Source of the DNA: Chryseobacterium oranimense | Lineage (GTDB): Bacteria; Bacteroidota; Bacteroidia; Flavobacteriales; Weeksellaceae | Assembly: GCF_025244725.1 (NCBI RefSeq) | Contig: NZ_CP104203.1 | Span: 1,426,001 to 1,490,000 of the forward strand | Reading direction: 5' to 3' | DNA: 64,000 bases | Program-made: the position numbers and the translations under genes | Shown: positions 17,101 to 25,329 of the stretch, one piece after another | How the letters are laid out: every line of letters begins with the position of its first letter | Numbering within the stretch: position 1 is the stretch's first letter | The notes under the pieces: generated by a model | What the model was told of the DNA's origin: nothing | Database searches by the model: none | Seen by the model: the letters and a program-made list of their open reading frames with translations, nothing else

Positions 17101-18024
17101 ATGTTTCTACAAATCAAACGAGCCAATATAGGCTATGACAAAACTTTAATTTCAGATGCTTGTGCCGATCTGAAGCTGGGTGACGTATGTCTTCTGATTG
17201 GAAATAACGGTGTAGGAAAAACAACGCTTATCAAATCTATTTTGCATCAGGTTCCTCTTTTAAACGGTGAGATCTCTATTAGTAATAAAAATATCAGAAA
17301 CCTTTCCGTTAAAGAAATCGCTGAAAATATTGCTGTGGTTTTCTCGAAATCAAATATTCCGCAGCATTATACCGTTGAAGACCTTATTTCATTAGGAAAA
17401 TACATCTACTACCCTTTTTATTTTGAGCTCAGAAAAGAGGACAGGGATGAAGTGGCACATATCATTGATGAGCTGGACCTTAATCAATATAAACATACTC
17501 TTCTTAAAAACCTTTCAGACGGAAATCTTCAGAAAGCATTCATTGGCCGGGCTATTACCCAGAATTCACCGGTGATTATCCTGGATGAACCTACAACCCA
17601 TCTTGATGAAAAAAACAAACTTATTATCTTAAAGGCTCTTCGCAGGCTGGCCAAGGAGCAACATAAGATTATCCTGTTCTCTTCCCATGACTGGAGACTG
17701 GCCAAAGAGTTTGCAGACAAGATCTGGTATGTGAAGGATAATCAGCTTTTTTCGGGGATTGTAGAAGATGTACTGTTGCAGCATGAGGAGCTTACCAATG
17801 TTTCGTTGTTCCAGGTGAATGATAATTTTGTTCCGCCTTCTATACAGGCGCCGCAGGTTCATAAGGAAATGCTGTATTCTTTATTGCAGAAAAATTTCGA
17901 AAAAGATCTTTCTGCCCTGCATTTTGAGTATAGAAAGGGTTTTTGGGAAATTATCGCCAATGATACAATATATCAATATGAATCCTTTGAAGAAATAGTC
18001 AATTTCATCAAAAACATTCACTAA
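17101..18024 (+). CDS. Iron-type ABC transporter ATP-binding protein with C-terminal extension
   Basis: Energises the FecCD-type permease encoded upstream. The 307 residues carry Walker A GNNGVGKTT near 34-42, a signature segment NLSDGNLQKA near 140 (less canonical than LSGGE/Q), Walker B VIILDEPTTHLD near 158 and a switch histidine in SSHDWRL. Homologues are about 255 residues; here about 60-70 extra residues form a C-terminal tail (HFEYRKGFWEIIANDTIYQYES) I do not recognise. The next gene, a MarR-type regulator, is separated by two palindromes. Confidence 0.9.
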   Translation: MFLQIKRANIGYDKTLISDACADLKLGDVCLLIGNNGVGKTTLIKSILHQVPLLNGEISISNKNIRNLSVKEIAENIAVVFSKSNIPQHYTVEDLISLGKYIYYPFYFELRKEDRDEVAHIIDELDLNQYKHTLLKNLSDGNLQKAFIGRAITQNSPVIILDEPTTHLDEKNKLIILKALRRLAKEQHKIILFSSHDWRLAKEFADKIWYVKDNQLFSGIVEDVLLQHEELTNVSLFQVNDNFVPPSIQAPQVHKEMLYSLLQKNFEKDLSALHFEYRKGFWEIIANDTIYQYESFEEIVNFIKNIH

Positions 18025-18050
18025 TACTGCGTTTACATTAAATATTTCAC

Positions 18051-18070
18051 ATACTATGCATGCATAGTAT
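18051..18070. promoter_or_regulatory. Perfect 20-bp palindrome, probable MarR operator O1
   Basis: ATACTATGCATGCATAGTAT reads the same on both strands. A near-identical copy lies 83 bp downstream over the promoter of the MarR-type gene at 18187. MarR dimers bind such palindromes of 16-20 bp. Confidence 0.75.
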
Positions 18071-18133
18071 TATGCTAATCATATAATTTAATTCATTTAT
18101 TATCAGGTTATTAACAAAATTTAACGTTAATAA

Positions 18134-18165
18134 ATACTATGCATGCATAATATTTACTACATTTG
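18134..18165 (+). promoter_or_regulatory. Second operator copy overlapping the MarR promoter
   Basis: Bases 18134-18153 repeat the palindrome at 18051 with one mismatch. TACATTTG at 18158-18165 fits the Bacteroidota -7 box TAnnTTTG, so the operator covers the space where the -33 contact and spacer would be. Binding there would block transcription, which predicts autoregulation of the MarR gene and control of the operon behind it. Confidence 0.7.
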
Positions 18166-18186
18166 GGTAACACCATTCGTAGATAA

Positions 18187-18639
18187 ATGATGGATAATAA
18201 AGAAAAAATAGAAAACGTAGATTTAGTTTTAAAACAGACCTGGCTGGCTGTTTCTAAAATGTACACAGAACTTGCCCAGGAGCATGATTCTACTGCTGTA
18301 CAAGCCTTAACCCTTCTTAAAATTGATCCCAAAGAAGGCACACGAAGTACTAACTTAGGTCCTAAAATGGCCATTGAACCAACTTCTTTAACCAGAATCA
18401 TCAAACTTCTGGAAGATAACGGGTATATCTATAAGGAAAAGACGACCACCGATAAAAGAGAGGTGATTATCAAACTTACGGATAAGGGCCTGAACTCAAG
18501 GAATATGTCAAAGGAAGTAGTCGTCAATTTCAACAAGAAAGTGATGGAAAAGATTGCTCCCGAGAAGATAGAAACCTTCAAAGAAGTGATGTCCGAGATC
18601 ATGAAAATCGCCAACGAATTATTAAACAACAGAAAATAA
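18187..18639 (+). CDS. MarR-family transcriptional regulator of the beta-oxidation operon
   Basis: A 150-residue winged-helix regulator. The recognition region lies at about 60-100 (NLGPKMAIEPTSLTRIIKLLEDNGYIYKEKTTTDKREVIIKLTDKG), with the DxR wing typical of MarR. It heads a run of fatty-acid degradation genes, so an acyl-CoA or fatty acid is a likely ligand (inference). Two palindromes lie upstream, one on its own promoter. The FadB-like gene starts 55 bp after its stop. Confidence 0.93.
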   Translation: MMDNKEKIENVDLVLKQTWLAVSKMYTELAQEHDSTAVQALTLLKIDPKEGTRSTNLGPKMAIEPTSLTRIIKLLEDNGYIYKEKTTTDKREVIIKLTDKGLNSRNMSKEVVVNFNKKVMEKIAPEKIETFKEVMSEIMKIANELLNNRK

Positions 18640-18694
18640 ATTATAATGAAACCATATGGTTGCATATGACCTTATTAATAATAAAAATTTACAT

Positions 18695-21088
18695 ATGAAA
18701 AGAAGAATCAAACATGTGACGGTTCTTGGTTCAGGAATTATGGGTAGCGGTATCGCAGCGCATTTCGCCAATATCGGGGTGGAAGTGTCTCTTTTGGATA
18801 TCGTTCCTTTTGAACTGACGGAAGCTGAACAGAAAAAAGGTTTGACCAAAGATGACAAAGCGGTAAGAAACAGAATTGCTTCTGAAAACTTTGAAAAACT
18901 GAAAAAAGCAAGTCCTGCCCTTCTCTATTCTCCGAAATTTGCGGATAGAATTACAATAGGCAACTTTGATGACGATCTACAGAAGATCAAAAATACAGAC
19001 TGGATCATTGAAGTGGTTGTTGAAAAGCTTGACATTAAGAAATCTGTTTACGAAAAAATTGAGCAGTTCAGAAAACCCGGAACATTGATTTCTTCTAATA
19101 CATCAGGAATTCCTATTCATTTTCTAATTGAAGGAAGAAGCGATGATTTCAAAAAATATTTTGCAGGAACACATTTCTTCAACCCGGTAAGATATCTTCC
19201 TCTTTTAGAGATTATCCCTACTCCGGAAACTCTGCCGGAAGTGGTGGATTTCTATATGAGCTTTGGGGCTAAATTCTTGGGAAAAACTACAGTTTTAGCC
19301 AAGGACACTCCAGCTTTCATTGCCAACAGAATCGGGGTTTTCTCGATGATGGATCTTCTTCACAATGTACAGAAATTAGGTTTAACTGTTTCTGAGGTTG
19401 ATAAACTGACAGGTCCTGTTATCGGACGCCCAAAATCAGCAACATTCAGAACCGCTGATGTGGTAGGTCTTGATACACTGGTAATGGTAGCCAACGGTGT
19501 ACGCCAAAGCGGTGCTGAAGCCAATAACTTCAACGACGTTTTTGCCCTTCCAGGTTATATCCAGAAAATGATGGATAATAAATGGCTGGGTTCCAAAACT
19601 GAACAGGGCTTCTATAAAAAGGTAAAAAATGCAGAAGGAAAATCCGAAATCCACGGATTAAACCTTGATACCCTTGAATACGAACTTCAAGGCAAATCTT
19701 CATTCCCTACTTTAGAGTTAACTAAAAATATCGATAAACCAATCGATAGATTTAAGGTTCTAATCGGCGGTAAAGATAAAGCCGGAGAATTATACAGAAA
19801 ATCTTTAGGAGCGTTATTCGCTTACGTGTCTCACAAAGTTCCTGAAATCTCTGATGAAGTTTATAAAATTGACGATGCTATGAGAGCCGGTTTCGGATGG
19901 GAAAACGGACCATTTGAAATCTGGGATGCTGTAGGAGTTCAAAAAGGTATTGAACTGGCAAAAGATGCAGGTTACGAAGTTTCAGACTGGGTAAAAAATG
20001 TTGAGTCTTTCTATAAAGTAAATGATGAAGGCCAGAGTATCTTCGTTGATAAAAATTCAGGAGAATACAACACTATTCCGGGTCAGGATGCCTTTATTAT
20101 CTTAGATAACATCAGAAAGAACAAAACCCTTTGGAGCAATTCAGGTTCAGCAATTGAAGATCTTGGCGACGGAATCATCAACTTTGAAATCCGTTCAAAA
20201 ATGAACTCTTTAGGAGGTGAAGTTCTTGACGGATTAAACAGAGCTATAGATTTAGCAGAAAAAGAATATGACGGATTGGTAGTTGGAAACCAGGGAACCA
20301 ATTTCTCGGTAGGAGCCAACCTTGCTATGATTCTGATGATGGCTATCGAGCAGGACTGGGATGATCTGAATATGGCGATCGCTTATTTCCAGAAATCCAT
20401 GATGAGAGTACGCTACTCCTCTATTCCTGTAGTTGTTGCCCCTCACGGAATGACCCTTGGCGGTGGATGTGAAATGACCATGCACGCAGACAGAGTGGTT
20501 GCTGCCGCAGAAACTTATATCGGATTGGTAGAAACCGGAGTCGGTGTAATTCCTGGCGGTGGTGGTACCAAAGAATTAACTTTGAGAACTTCAAGAGAAT
20601 TCCATGCTGATGACGTTAAAAATAACAGACTTCGTGAAGCATTCATGAATATTGCAATGGGTAAGGTAGCTACCTCTGCTTATGAAGCTTATGACATGGG
20701 AATTCTTGAAAAAGGAAAAGACATTGTCTCCGTAAGCAAAAACAGACAGATCGCCGAAGCTAAAAAAGTAGCCAAACTATTAGCAGAACAAGGTTACACG
20801 CAACCAATCGAGCAAAAAGTAAAAGTTTTAGGAAAAGATGCCCTGGGAATGTTCTACGTAGGAACAGACCAGATGCTTACCGGAAAATATATTTCTGAGC
20901 ACGACAAGAAAATTGCAGACAAGTTAGCCAACGTAATGGTAGGAGGAAATCTTTCCGAGCCAACTGTAGTTACCGAACAATATTTATTGAATCTTGAAAG
21001 AGAAACGTTCCTTCAGCTTTGCGGTGAAAGAAAAACCTTAGAGAGAATTCAGTACATGTTACAAAATGGAAAACCATTGAGAAACTAA
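18695..21088 (+). CDS. 3-hydroxyacyl-CoA dehydrogenase / enoyl-CoA hydratase
   Basis: Bifunctional beta-oxidation enzyme that hydrates enoyl-CoA and oxidises 3-hydroxyacyl-CoA. The 797 residues start with an NAD-binding Rossmann domain (GSGIMGSGIAAHF near 11-24), continue with 3HCDH C-terminal domains (PVIGRPKSATFRTADVVGLD near 242; a second near 355-420), and end with a crotonase-like domain (about 500-700, with GTNFSVGANLAMIL and GMTLGGGCEM). This domain order is the reverse of E. coli FadB. The start at 18695 is preferred over an in-frame ATG at 18656, which adds unconserved residues. The thiolase partner is separated from it by a transposase cassette. Confidence 0.95.
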   Translation: MKRRIKHVTVLGSGIMGSGIAAHFANIGVEVSLLDIVPFELTEAEQKKGLTKDDKAVRNRIASENFEKLKKASPALLYSPKFADRITIGNFDDDLQKIKNTDWIIEVVVEKLDIKKSVYEKIEQFRKPGTLISSNTSGIPIHFLIEGRSDDFKKYFAGTHFFNPVRYLPLLEIIPTPETLPEVVDFYMSFGAKFLGKTTVLAKDTPAFIANRIGVFSMMDLLHNVQKLGLTVSEVDKLTGPVIGRPKSATFRTADVVGLDTLVMVANGVRQSGAEANNFNDVFALPGYIQKMMDNKWLGSKTEQGFYKKVKNAEGKSEIHGLNLDTLEYELQGKSSFPTLELTKNIDKPIDRFKVLIGGKDKAGELYRKSLGALFAYVSHKVPEISDEVYKIDDAMRAGFGWENGPFEIWDAVGVQKGIELAKDAGYEVSDWVKNVESFYKVNDEGQSIFVDKNSGEYNTIPGQDAFIILDNIRKNKTLWSNSGSAIEDLGDGIINFEIRSKMNSLGGEVLDGLNRAIDLAEKEYDGLVVGNQGTNFSVGANLAMILMMAIEQDWDDLNMAIAYFQKSMMRVRYSSIPVVVAPHGMTLGGGCEMTMHADRVVAAAETYIGLVETGVGVIPGGGGTKELTLRTSREFHADDVKNNRLREAFMNIAMGKVATSAYEAYDMGILEKGKDIVSVSKNRQIAEAKKVAKLLAEQGYTQPIEQKVKVLGKDALGMFYVGTDQMLTGKYISEHDKKIADKLANVMVGGNLSEPTVVTEQYLLNLERETFLQLCGERKTLERIQYMLQNGKPLRN

Positions 21089-21092
21089 TAGT

Positions 21093-21120
21093 GAGCTCCG
21101 TAGGAGCGAACTGTTAATAG
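21093..21120 (+). repeat. REP-like hairpin unit 1 (left outer)
   Basis: GAGCTCCGTAGGAGCG followed by AACTGTTAATAG. The core GCTCC-GTA-GGAGC (21095-21107) is a perfect five-pair hairpin with loop GTA. Apart from one base it is the reverse complement of unit 3 over 26 bases. Confidence 0.85.
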
Positions 21121-21144
21121 CAATGAATAATCTAAAAAGTTGTT

Positions 21145-21170
21145 GAGCTTCGTAGAGGCGACCTGCTAAT
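21145..21170 (+). repeat. REP-like hairpin unit 2 (left inner)
   Basis: GAGCTTCGTAGAGGCG then ACCTGCTAAT; hairpin GCTTC-GTA-GAGGC at 21147-21159 with one G-T pair. It has the same orientation as unit 1 and ends five bases before the transposase ATG. Confidence 0.8.
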
Positions 21171-21174
21171 TTTT

Positions 21175-21639
21175 ATGGCAAACACATATACACAAATTTA
21201 TATTCAAATTGTTTTCGCTGTTAAAGGAAGACAAAATCTGATTTCAAAAGAAAACAGAGAAGAATTACACAAATTTATTACGGGTATTGTTGCCAATAGA
21301 AATCAAAAATTATTCGCGGTATTTGCAATGCCGGATCATGTTCATATTCTGGTAAGTATGAGCCCGACAATTACAATTTCAGATTTGGTTAGAGATATTA
21401 AAGCAGGTTCATCAAAATTTATTAATGAAAAAGCTTGGATAAACGGAAAATTTAGTTGGCAGGAAGGATATGGAGCTTTTTCTTATTCTAAAAGCAATGT
21501 AGATTCCGTTGTAAAATATATTTTAAATCAGGAAGATCATCATAAAAAGAAAACATTCAGAGAAGAATATCTGGATTTTATGGAAAAATTTGAAATTGAA
21601 TATGATCCAAAATATTTATTTGAATGGATTGAAAATTAA
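21175..21639 (+). mobile_element. REP-associated (RAYT-like) IS200-type Y1 transposase gene
   Basis: The 154-residue protein is a small HUH single-strand transposase: HVH metal-binding residues 55-57 within MPDHVHILVS, a QEGYGAFSYS segment near 96-105, and a probable catalytic tyrosine 115 in VVKYILNQEDHHKK. It stands alone, with no TnpB, between two hairpin repeats on each side in opposite orientation. This is the REPtron arrangement described for RAYT transposases, which are thought to mobilise REP sequences in trans. The stop codon lies inside the right-hand repeat. The cassette splits the fad operon between the dehydrogenase and thiolase genes. The reading frame looks intact. An ordinary IS200 element would lack the paired repeats. 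Confidence 0.88.
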
Positions 21640-21660
21640 CAGGTCGCTCCTACGGAGCTC
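21635..21660 (-). repeat. REP-like hairpin unit 3 (right inner, inverted)
   Basis: Its first bases include the transposase stop codon TAA (21637-21639). The core GCTCC-TAC-GGAGC is the same hairpin as unit 1 on the other strand; 25 of 26 bases match unit 1 in inverse orientation. Confidence 0.85.
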
Positions 21661-21683
21661 CGAAAATTGTAAAATAAAGCTAT

Positions 21684-21714
21684 GAACAGTTTACCTCTAC
21701 GAGGCAAAAAACTC
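21684..21714 (-). repeat. REP-like hairpin unit 4 (right outer, inverted)
   Basis: On the minus strand it contains GCCTCGTAGAGGT followed by AAACTGTTC, a diverged version of the same hairpin with loop GTA and the AxCTG tail. It completes a symmetric pair-gene-pair layout. Confidence 0.65.
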
Positions 21715-21738
21715 TCAAAATTTAATTAAACAAAAAAT

Positions 21739-22917
21739 ATGAAAACAGCATATATAGTAAAAGGATACAGAACAGCAGTAGGAAAAGCACCTAAAGGCTC
21801 CCTTCGCTTTACTCGTCCAGATGTCATGGCAGCTACAGTTATTGAAAAATTAATGGCTGAGTTACCTCAATTAGATAAAAACAGAATTGATGACCTTATC
21901 GTGGGCAACGCAATGCCGGAAGCTGAACAGGGACTTAATGTGGCTCGTTTAATTTCTTTAATGGGCTTAAATACTGACAAAGTTCCCGGAGTTACAGTAA
22001 ACAGATACTGTGCATCAGGAAGTGAGGCGATTGCTATTGCTTCTGCAAAAATTCAGGCAGGAATGGCTGATTGTATTATCGCAGGAGGTACGGAATCCAT
22101 GTCTTATATCCCGATGGGTGGTTACAAGCCGGTTCCGGAAACCGACATCGCCAAAACAAACCCTGATTATTACTGGGGGATGGGTTATACTGCAGAAGAA
22201 GTAGCCAAGCAATATAATATTACAAGAGAAGAACAAGATCAGTTTGCCTTTGAATCTCATATGAAAGCCTTAAAAGCTAATCAGGAAGGAAAATTTGCTA
22301 ATCAGATCGTTTCAATTCCTGTAGAATATAATTTCCTAGACGAAAACCAGAAAATGCAGTCTAAAAAGTTTGATTTCTCTGTAGATGAAGGTCCCAGAAA
22401 AGATACTTCATTAGAAGGATTGGCAAAACTAAGACCTGTATTTGCCAACGGAGGAAGCGTAACTGCCGGAAACTCTTCTCAGATGAGTGACGGAGCCGCT
22501 TTTGTAATGGTAATGAGCGAAGAAATGGTAAAAGAATTAGGACTTGAACCAGAAGCAAGATTAGTAGCTTATGCAGCAGCAGGTCTTGAACCTAGAATTA
22601 TGGGTATGGGGCCAATCTATGCCATTCCAAAAGCTTTAAAACAAGCTGGTCTTGAATTAAAAGATATCGATTTGATCGAACTTAATGAAGCTTTTGCATC
22701 ACAATCAGTAGCAATCAAAAAAGAATTGGGCTTAAATCCTGATATTTTAAATGTAAACGGAGGAGCAATCGCTCTTGGTCACCCGCTTGGATGTACCGGT
22801 ACAAAATTAACCGTTCAGCTTCTTGACGAAATGAGAAGACGCGGCAACAAGTACGGAATGGTTTCCATGTGTGTGGGTACAGGACAGGGAGCAGCTTCAA
22901 TCTTTGAACTTCTTTAG
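21739..22917 (+). CDS. fadA: Acetyl-CoA C-acyltransferase (3-ketoacyl-CoA thiolase)
   Basis: Last enzyme of beta-oxidation, cleaving 3-ketoacyl-CoA with CoA. The 392 residues are the standard thiolase length. The nucleophile is Cys91 in NRYCASGSEA, the histidine lies in GGAIALGHPLGCTGTK near 343, and the second cysteine in MCVGTGQGAA near 380. It follows the FadB-like gene, from which it is separated by the RAYT cassette, and precedes the four-helix-bundle cassette. Confidence 0.95.
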   Translation: MKTAYIVKGYRTAVGKAPKGSLRFTRPDVMAATVIEKLMAELPQLDKNRIDDLIVGNAMPEAEQGLNVARLISLMGLNTDKVPGVTVNRYCASGSEAIAIASAKIQAGMADCIIAGGTESMSYIPMGGYKPVPETDIAKTNPDYYWGMGYTAEEVAKQYNITREEQDQFAFESHMKALKANQEGKFANQIVSIPVEYNFLDENQKMQSKKFDFSVDEGPRKDTSLEGLAKLRPVFANGGSVTAGNSSQMSDGAAFVMVMSEEMVKELGLEPEARLVAYAAAGLEPRIMGMGPIYAIPKALKQAGLELKDIDLIELNEAFASQSVAIKKELGLNPDILNVNGGAIALGHPLGCTGTKLTVQLLDEMRRRGNKYGMVSMCVGTGQGAASIFELL

Positions 22918-22925
22918 GAATAATT

Positions 22926-22954
22926 ATGGATTTTGAATTTTAGATTTTGAATCT
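22926..22954 (+). repeat. Left inverted arm of the four-helix-bundle cassette
   Basis: An A/T word repeat with core ATTTTGAATTTTAGATTTTG that ends at the start codon of the small gene. About 20 of 23 bases match the inverted copy at 23315-23350. Confidence 0.65.
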
Positions 22955-23317
22955 ATGCAAAAGGATAACTTAATTAAAGAGAAGACATTCAATTTTGCCT
23001 TATCAATTATTGAATTATATAAAATCTGTAAATCTCAAAATGAATTTATTCTTTCAAAACAATTATTAAGAAGTGGCACTTCTATTGGCGCAAATGTTCA
23101 GGAAGCTTTAGCTGGATATTCAGAAAAAGATTTCTTGCATAAAATGTCAATTGCAAGTAAAGAAGCCAGAGAAACCCAATATTGGATTGATCTATTGTCA
23201 CAATCTCAATTGGTAAAATTTGACGAGACAAAATATAAGACAGAAATACAAAGTATTGTCAATATTCTGACATCAATAGTTAAAACACTTCAAGATAAAT
23301 TAAGACTGAAATCATAA
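22955..23317 (+). CDS. Four-helix-bundle protein (S23 / 23S rRNA IVS-encoded family)
   Basis: The 120 residues fit the S23 family (TIGR02436), with LLRSGTSIGANVQEALAGYSEKDFLHKMSIASKEARETQYWIDLL as the recognisable stretch. Members were first found in intervening sequences of 23S rRNA genes and are related to Avd of diversity-generating retroelements; their role as stand-alone genes is unknown. No reverse transcriptase or rRNA gene is nearby. The gene is framed by inverted A/T-rich arms and sits inside the fad operon. The stop codon starts the right arm. Confidence 0.9.
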   Translation: MQKDNLIKEKTFNFALSIIELYKICKSQNEFILSKQLLRSGTSIGANVQEALAGYSEKDFLHKMSIASKEARETQYWIDLLSQSQLVKFDETKYKTEIQSIVNILTSIVKTLQDKLRLKS

Positions 23318-23350
23318 TCCAAAATCCACAATTTAAAATTCAAAATTTAA
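23315..23350 (-). repeat. Right inverted arm of the four-helix-bundle cassette
   Basis: On the minus strand it reads with the core ATTTTGAATTTTAAATTGTG, matching the left arm at 22926-22954. It begins at the gene's stop codon. Confidence 0.65.
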
Positions 23351-23376
23351 TTAAAAATTAAAAAACAAAATAATAT

Positions 23377-25152
23377 ATGGCAACATTAAAGGGCGGAGAA
23401 TTCCTGATCAAGGAAATTCCTGCAAATGAAATTTTCAGTCTTGAAGAACTGAATGAGGAGCAAAAAATGCTTCGTGACTCTGCAAAAGAATTCATCGACA
23501 GAGAAGTTGTGCCGCAGAAAGAGCGTTTCGAGAAAAAAGATTATGCATTCACAGAAGAAACCATGCGTAAGCTTGGAGATATGGGATTGCTTGGAATATC
23601 GGTTCCTGAAGAATATGGAGGTCTAGGAATGGGCTTTGTAACAACAATGCTTGCCTGCGACTACATCTCAGGGGTAACAGGTTCACTGGCAACAGCATAT
23701 GGAGCTCACACCGGAATCGGAACCCTGCCTATCGTTCTTTACGGTACTGAAGAGCAGAAGAAAAAATACCTTCCGGACCTGGCTACAGGTACAAAATTCG
23801 GGGCATATTGTCTTACGGAGCCGGATGCAGGTTCTGATGCCAACTCAGGAAAAACAAGAGCAAAACTTTCCGAAGACGGAAAACATTATATCATCAACGG
23901 ACAGAAAATGTGGATCTCCAATGCAGGATTTGCAGATACATTCACATTATTTGCTAAAATCGATGATGATAAAAACATTACAGGTTTCGTGATCAACCGT
24001 TCTGAACTTGAAAACCCGGGAAGCATTACTTTCGGAGAGGAAGAACATAAATTAGGAATCCGTGCCTCTTCTACCCGTCAGGTTTTCTTCAACGACATGA
24101 AAATTCCAGTAGAGAATCTTTTAGGAGAAAGAAATAACGGGTTTAAAATCGCTTTAAATGCATTGAACGTTGGCCGTATTAAATTGGCCGCTGCTTGTCT
24201 TGATGCTCAGAGAAGAATCTTAAACCATTCTATCCAGTATTCTAACGAAAGAAAGCAGTTTGGAGTTTCTATTTCCACTTTCGGAGCCATCAGAAAGAAA
24301 CTTGCTGAAATGGCTACAGGTGTTTTCGTAAGTGAAGCAGGGTCTTACAGAGCTGCTAAAGATGTTCAGGATAAAATTGATGAGCTTGTAGCGGGTGGAA
24401 TGGATCACCAGGCTGCAGAGCTTAAAGGAGTTGAAGAATTCGCTGTAGAATGTTCTATCCTTAAAGTTTTCGTATCTGATCTTGCACAGCACACTGCTGA
24501 TGAGGGAATTCAGGTATACGGAGGTATGGGATTCTCTGAAGATACTCCAATGGAAGCCGCATGGAGAGATTCAAGAATTTCAAGAATCTACGAAGGAACT
24601 AACGAAATCAACAGATTATTATCCGTAGGAATGCTGATCAAAAGAGCAATGAAAGGAGAACTGGATTTATTGTCTCCTGCTATGGCTATCAGCAAAGAAT
24701 TAATGGGTATTCCTTCATTTGAAGTTCCTGATTACTCAGCATTTATGAGCGAAGAGAAAGCCATTATTGCCAATCTTAAGAAAGTGTTCTTAATGGTTTC
24801 CGGAGCTGCTCTTCAGAAATATATGATGGATATTGAAAAACAGCAGCACTTATTATTAAATGCTTCTGAGATCCTTAACCAGATCTATATGGCAGAATCT
24901 GCTGTATTAAGAGCCGAGAAACATTTCTCTCCTGATTCTGTGGAAGCAGCAATGGCACAGCTTAACCTTTACAAAGCCGTTGAAAAAATCATTGTAGCCG
25001 CCAAAGAAGGAATTATTTCTTTCGCTGAAGGTGACGAGCAGAGAATGATGCTTTCCGGATTAAGAAGATTTACAAAATATGCCAACCACCCGAATGTAGT
25101 GGCTTTAACTGAAAAAATTGCAGCACATTATATTGGTAAAGGAGCTTATTAG
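23377..25152 (+). CDS. Acyl-CoA dehydrogenase
   Basis: FAD enzyme that makes the first double bond in beta-oxidation. At 591 residues it is longer than the usual 380-400 and carries a C-terminal helical extension like that of very-long-chain enzymes. Visible are the flavin-binding CLTEPDAGSDANSGKTRA (about 148-165), WISNAGFADTFTLFAK (about 182-197), QVYGGMGFSEDTPMEAAWRDSRI (about 382-404) and the catalytic-base region RIYEGTNEINRLL near 406. It is the last gene of the fad operon and is followed by a strong terminator. Confidence 0.95.
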   Translation: MATLKGGEFLIKEIPANEIFSLEELNEEQKMLRDSAKEFIDREVVPQKERFEKKDYAFTEETMRKLGDMGLLGISVPEEYGGLGMGFVTTMLACDYISGVTGSLATAYGAHTGIGTLPIVLYGTEEQKKKYLPDLATGTKFGAYCLTEPDAGSDANSGKTRAKLSEDGKHYIINGQKMWISNAGFADTFTLFAKIDDDKNITGFVINRSELENPGSITFGEEEHKLGIRASSTRQVFFNDMKIPVENLLGERNNGFKIALNALNVGRIKLAAACLDAQRRILNHSIQYSNERKQFGVSISTFGAIRKKLAEMATGVFVSEAGSYRAAKDVQDKIDELVAGGMDHQAAELKGVEEFAVECSILKVFVSDLAQHTADEGIQVYGGMGFSEDTPMEAAWRDSRISRIYEGTNEINRLLSVGMLIKRAMKGELDLLSPAMAISKELMGIPSFEVPDYSAFMSEEKAIIANLKKVFLMVSGAALQKYMMDIEKQQHLLLNASEILNQIYMAESAVLRAEKHFSPDSVEAAMAQLNLYKAVEKIIVAAKEGIISFAEGDEQRMMLSGLRRFTKYANHPNVVALTEKIAAHYIGKGAY

Positions 25153-25176
25153 TCTTTTATAACATAAATTTGATTT

Positions 25177-25208
25177 AAAGCGTCTCATCTTTTTGAGGCG
25201 CTTTTTTT
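25177..25208 (+). terminator. Intrinsic terminator of the fad operon
   Basis: Stem AAAGCGTCTCA (25177-25187) with 25194-25204, one G-T pair, followed by seven T. Confidence 0.9.
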
Positions 25209-25329
25209 AATTAAAACTAAGCATAAGTATAACTAACAGAACAGCAAATAGATATACAAATTGATATGTATCAAAAAGTTTCGGATTTCAATATTTTTTT
25301 ATACTTTTATTTAAAATTCAAAAAACCTT

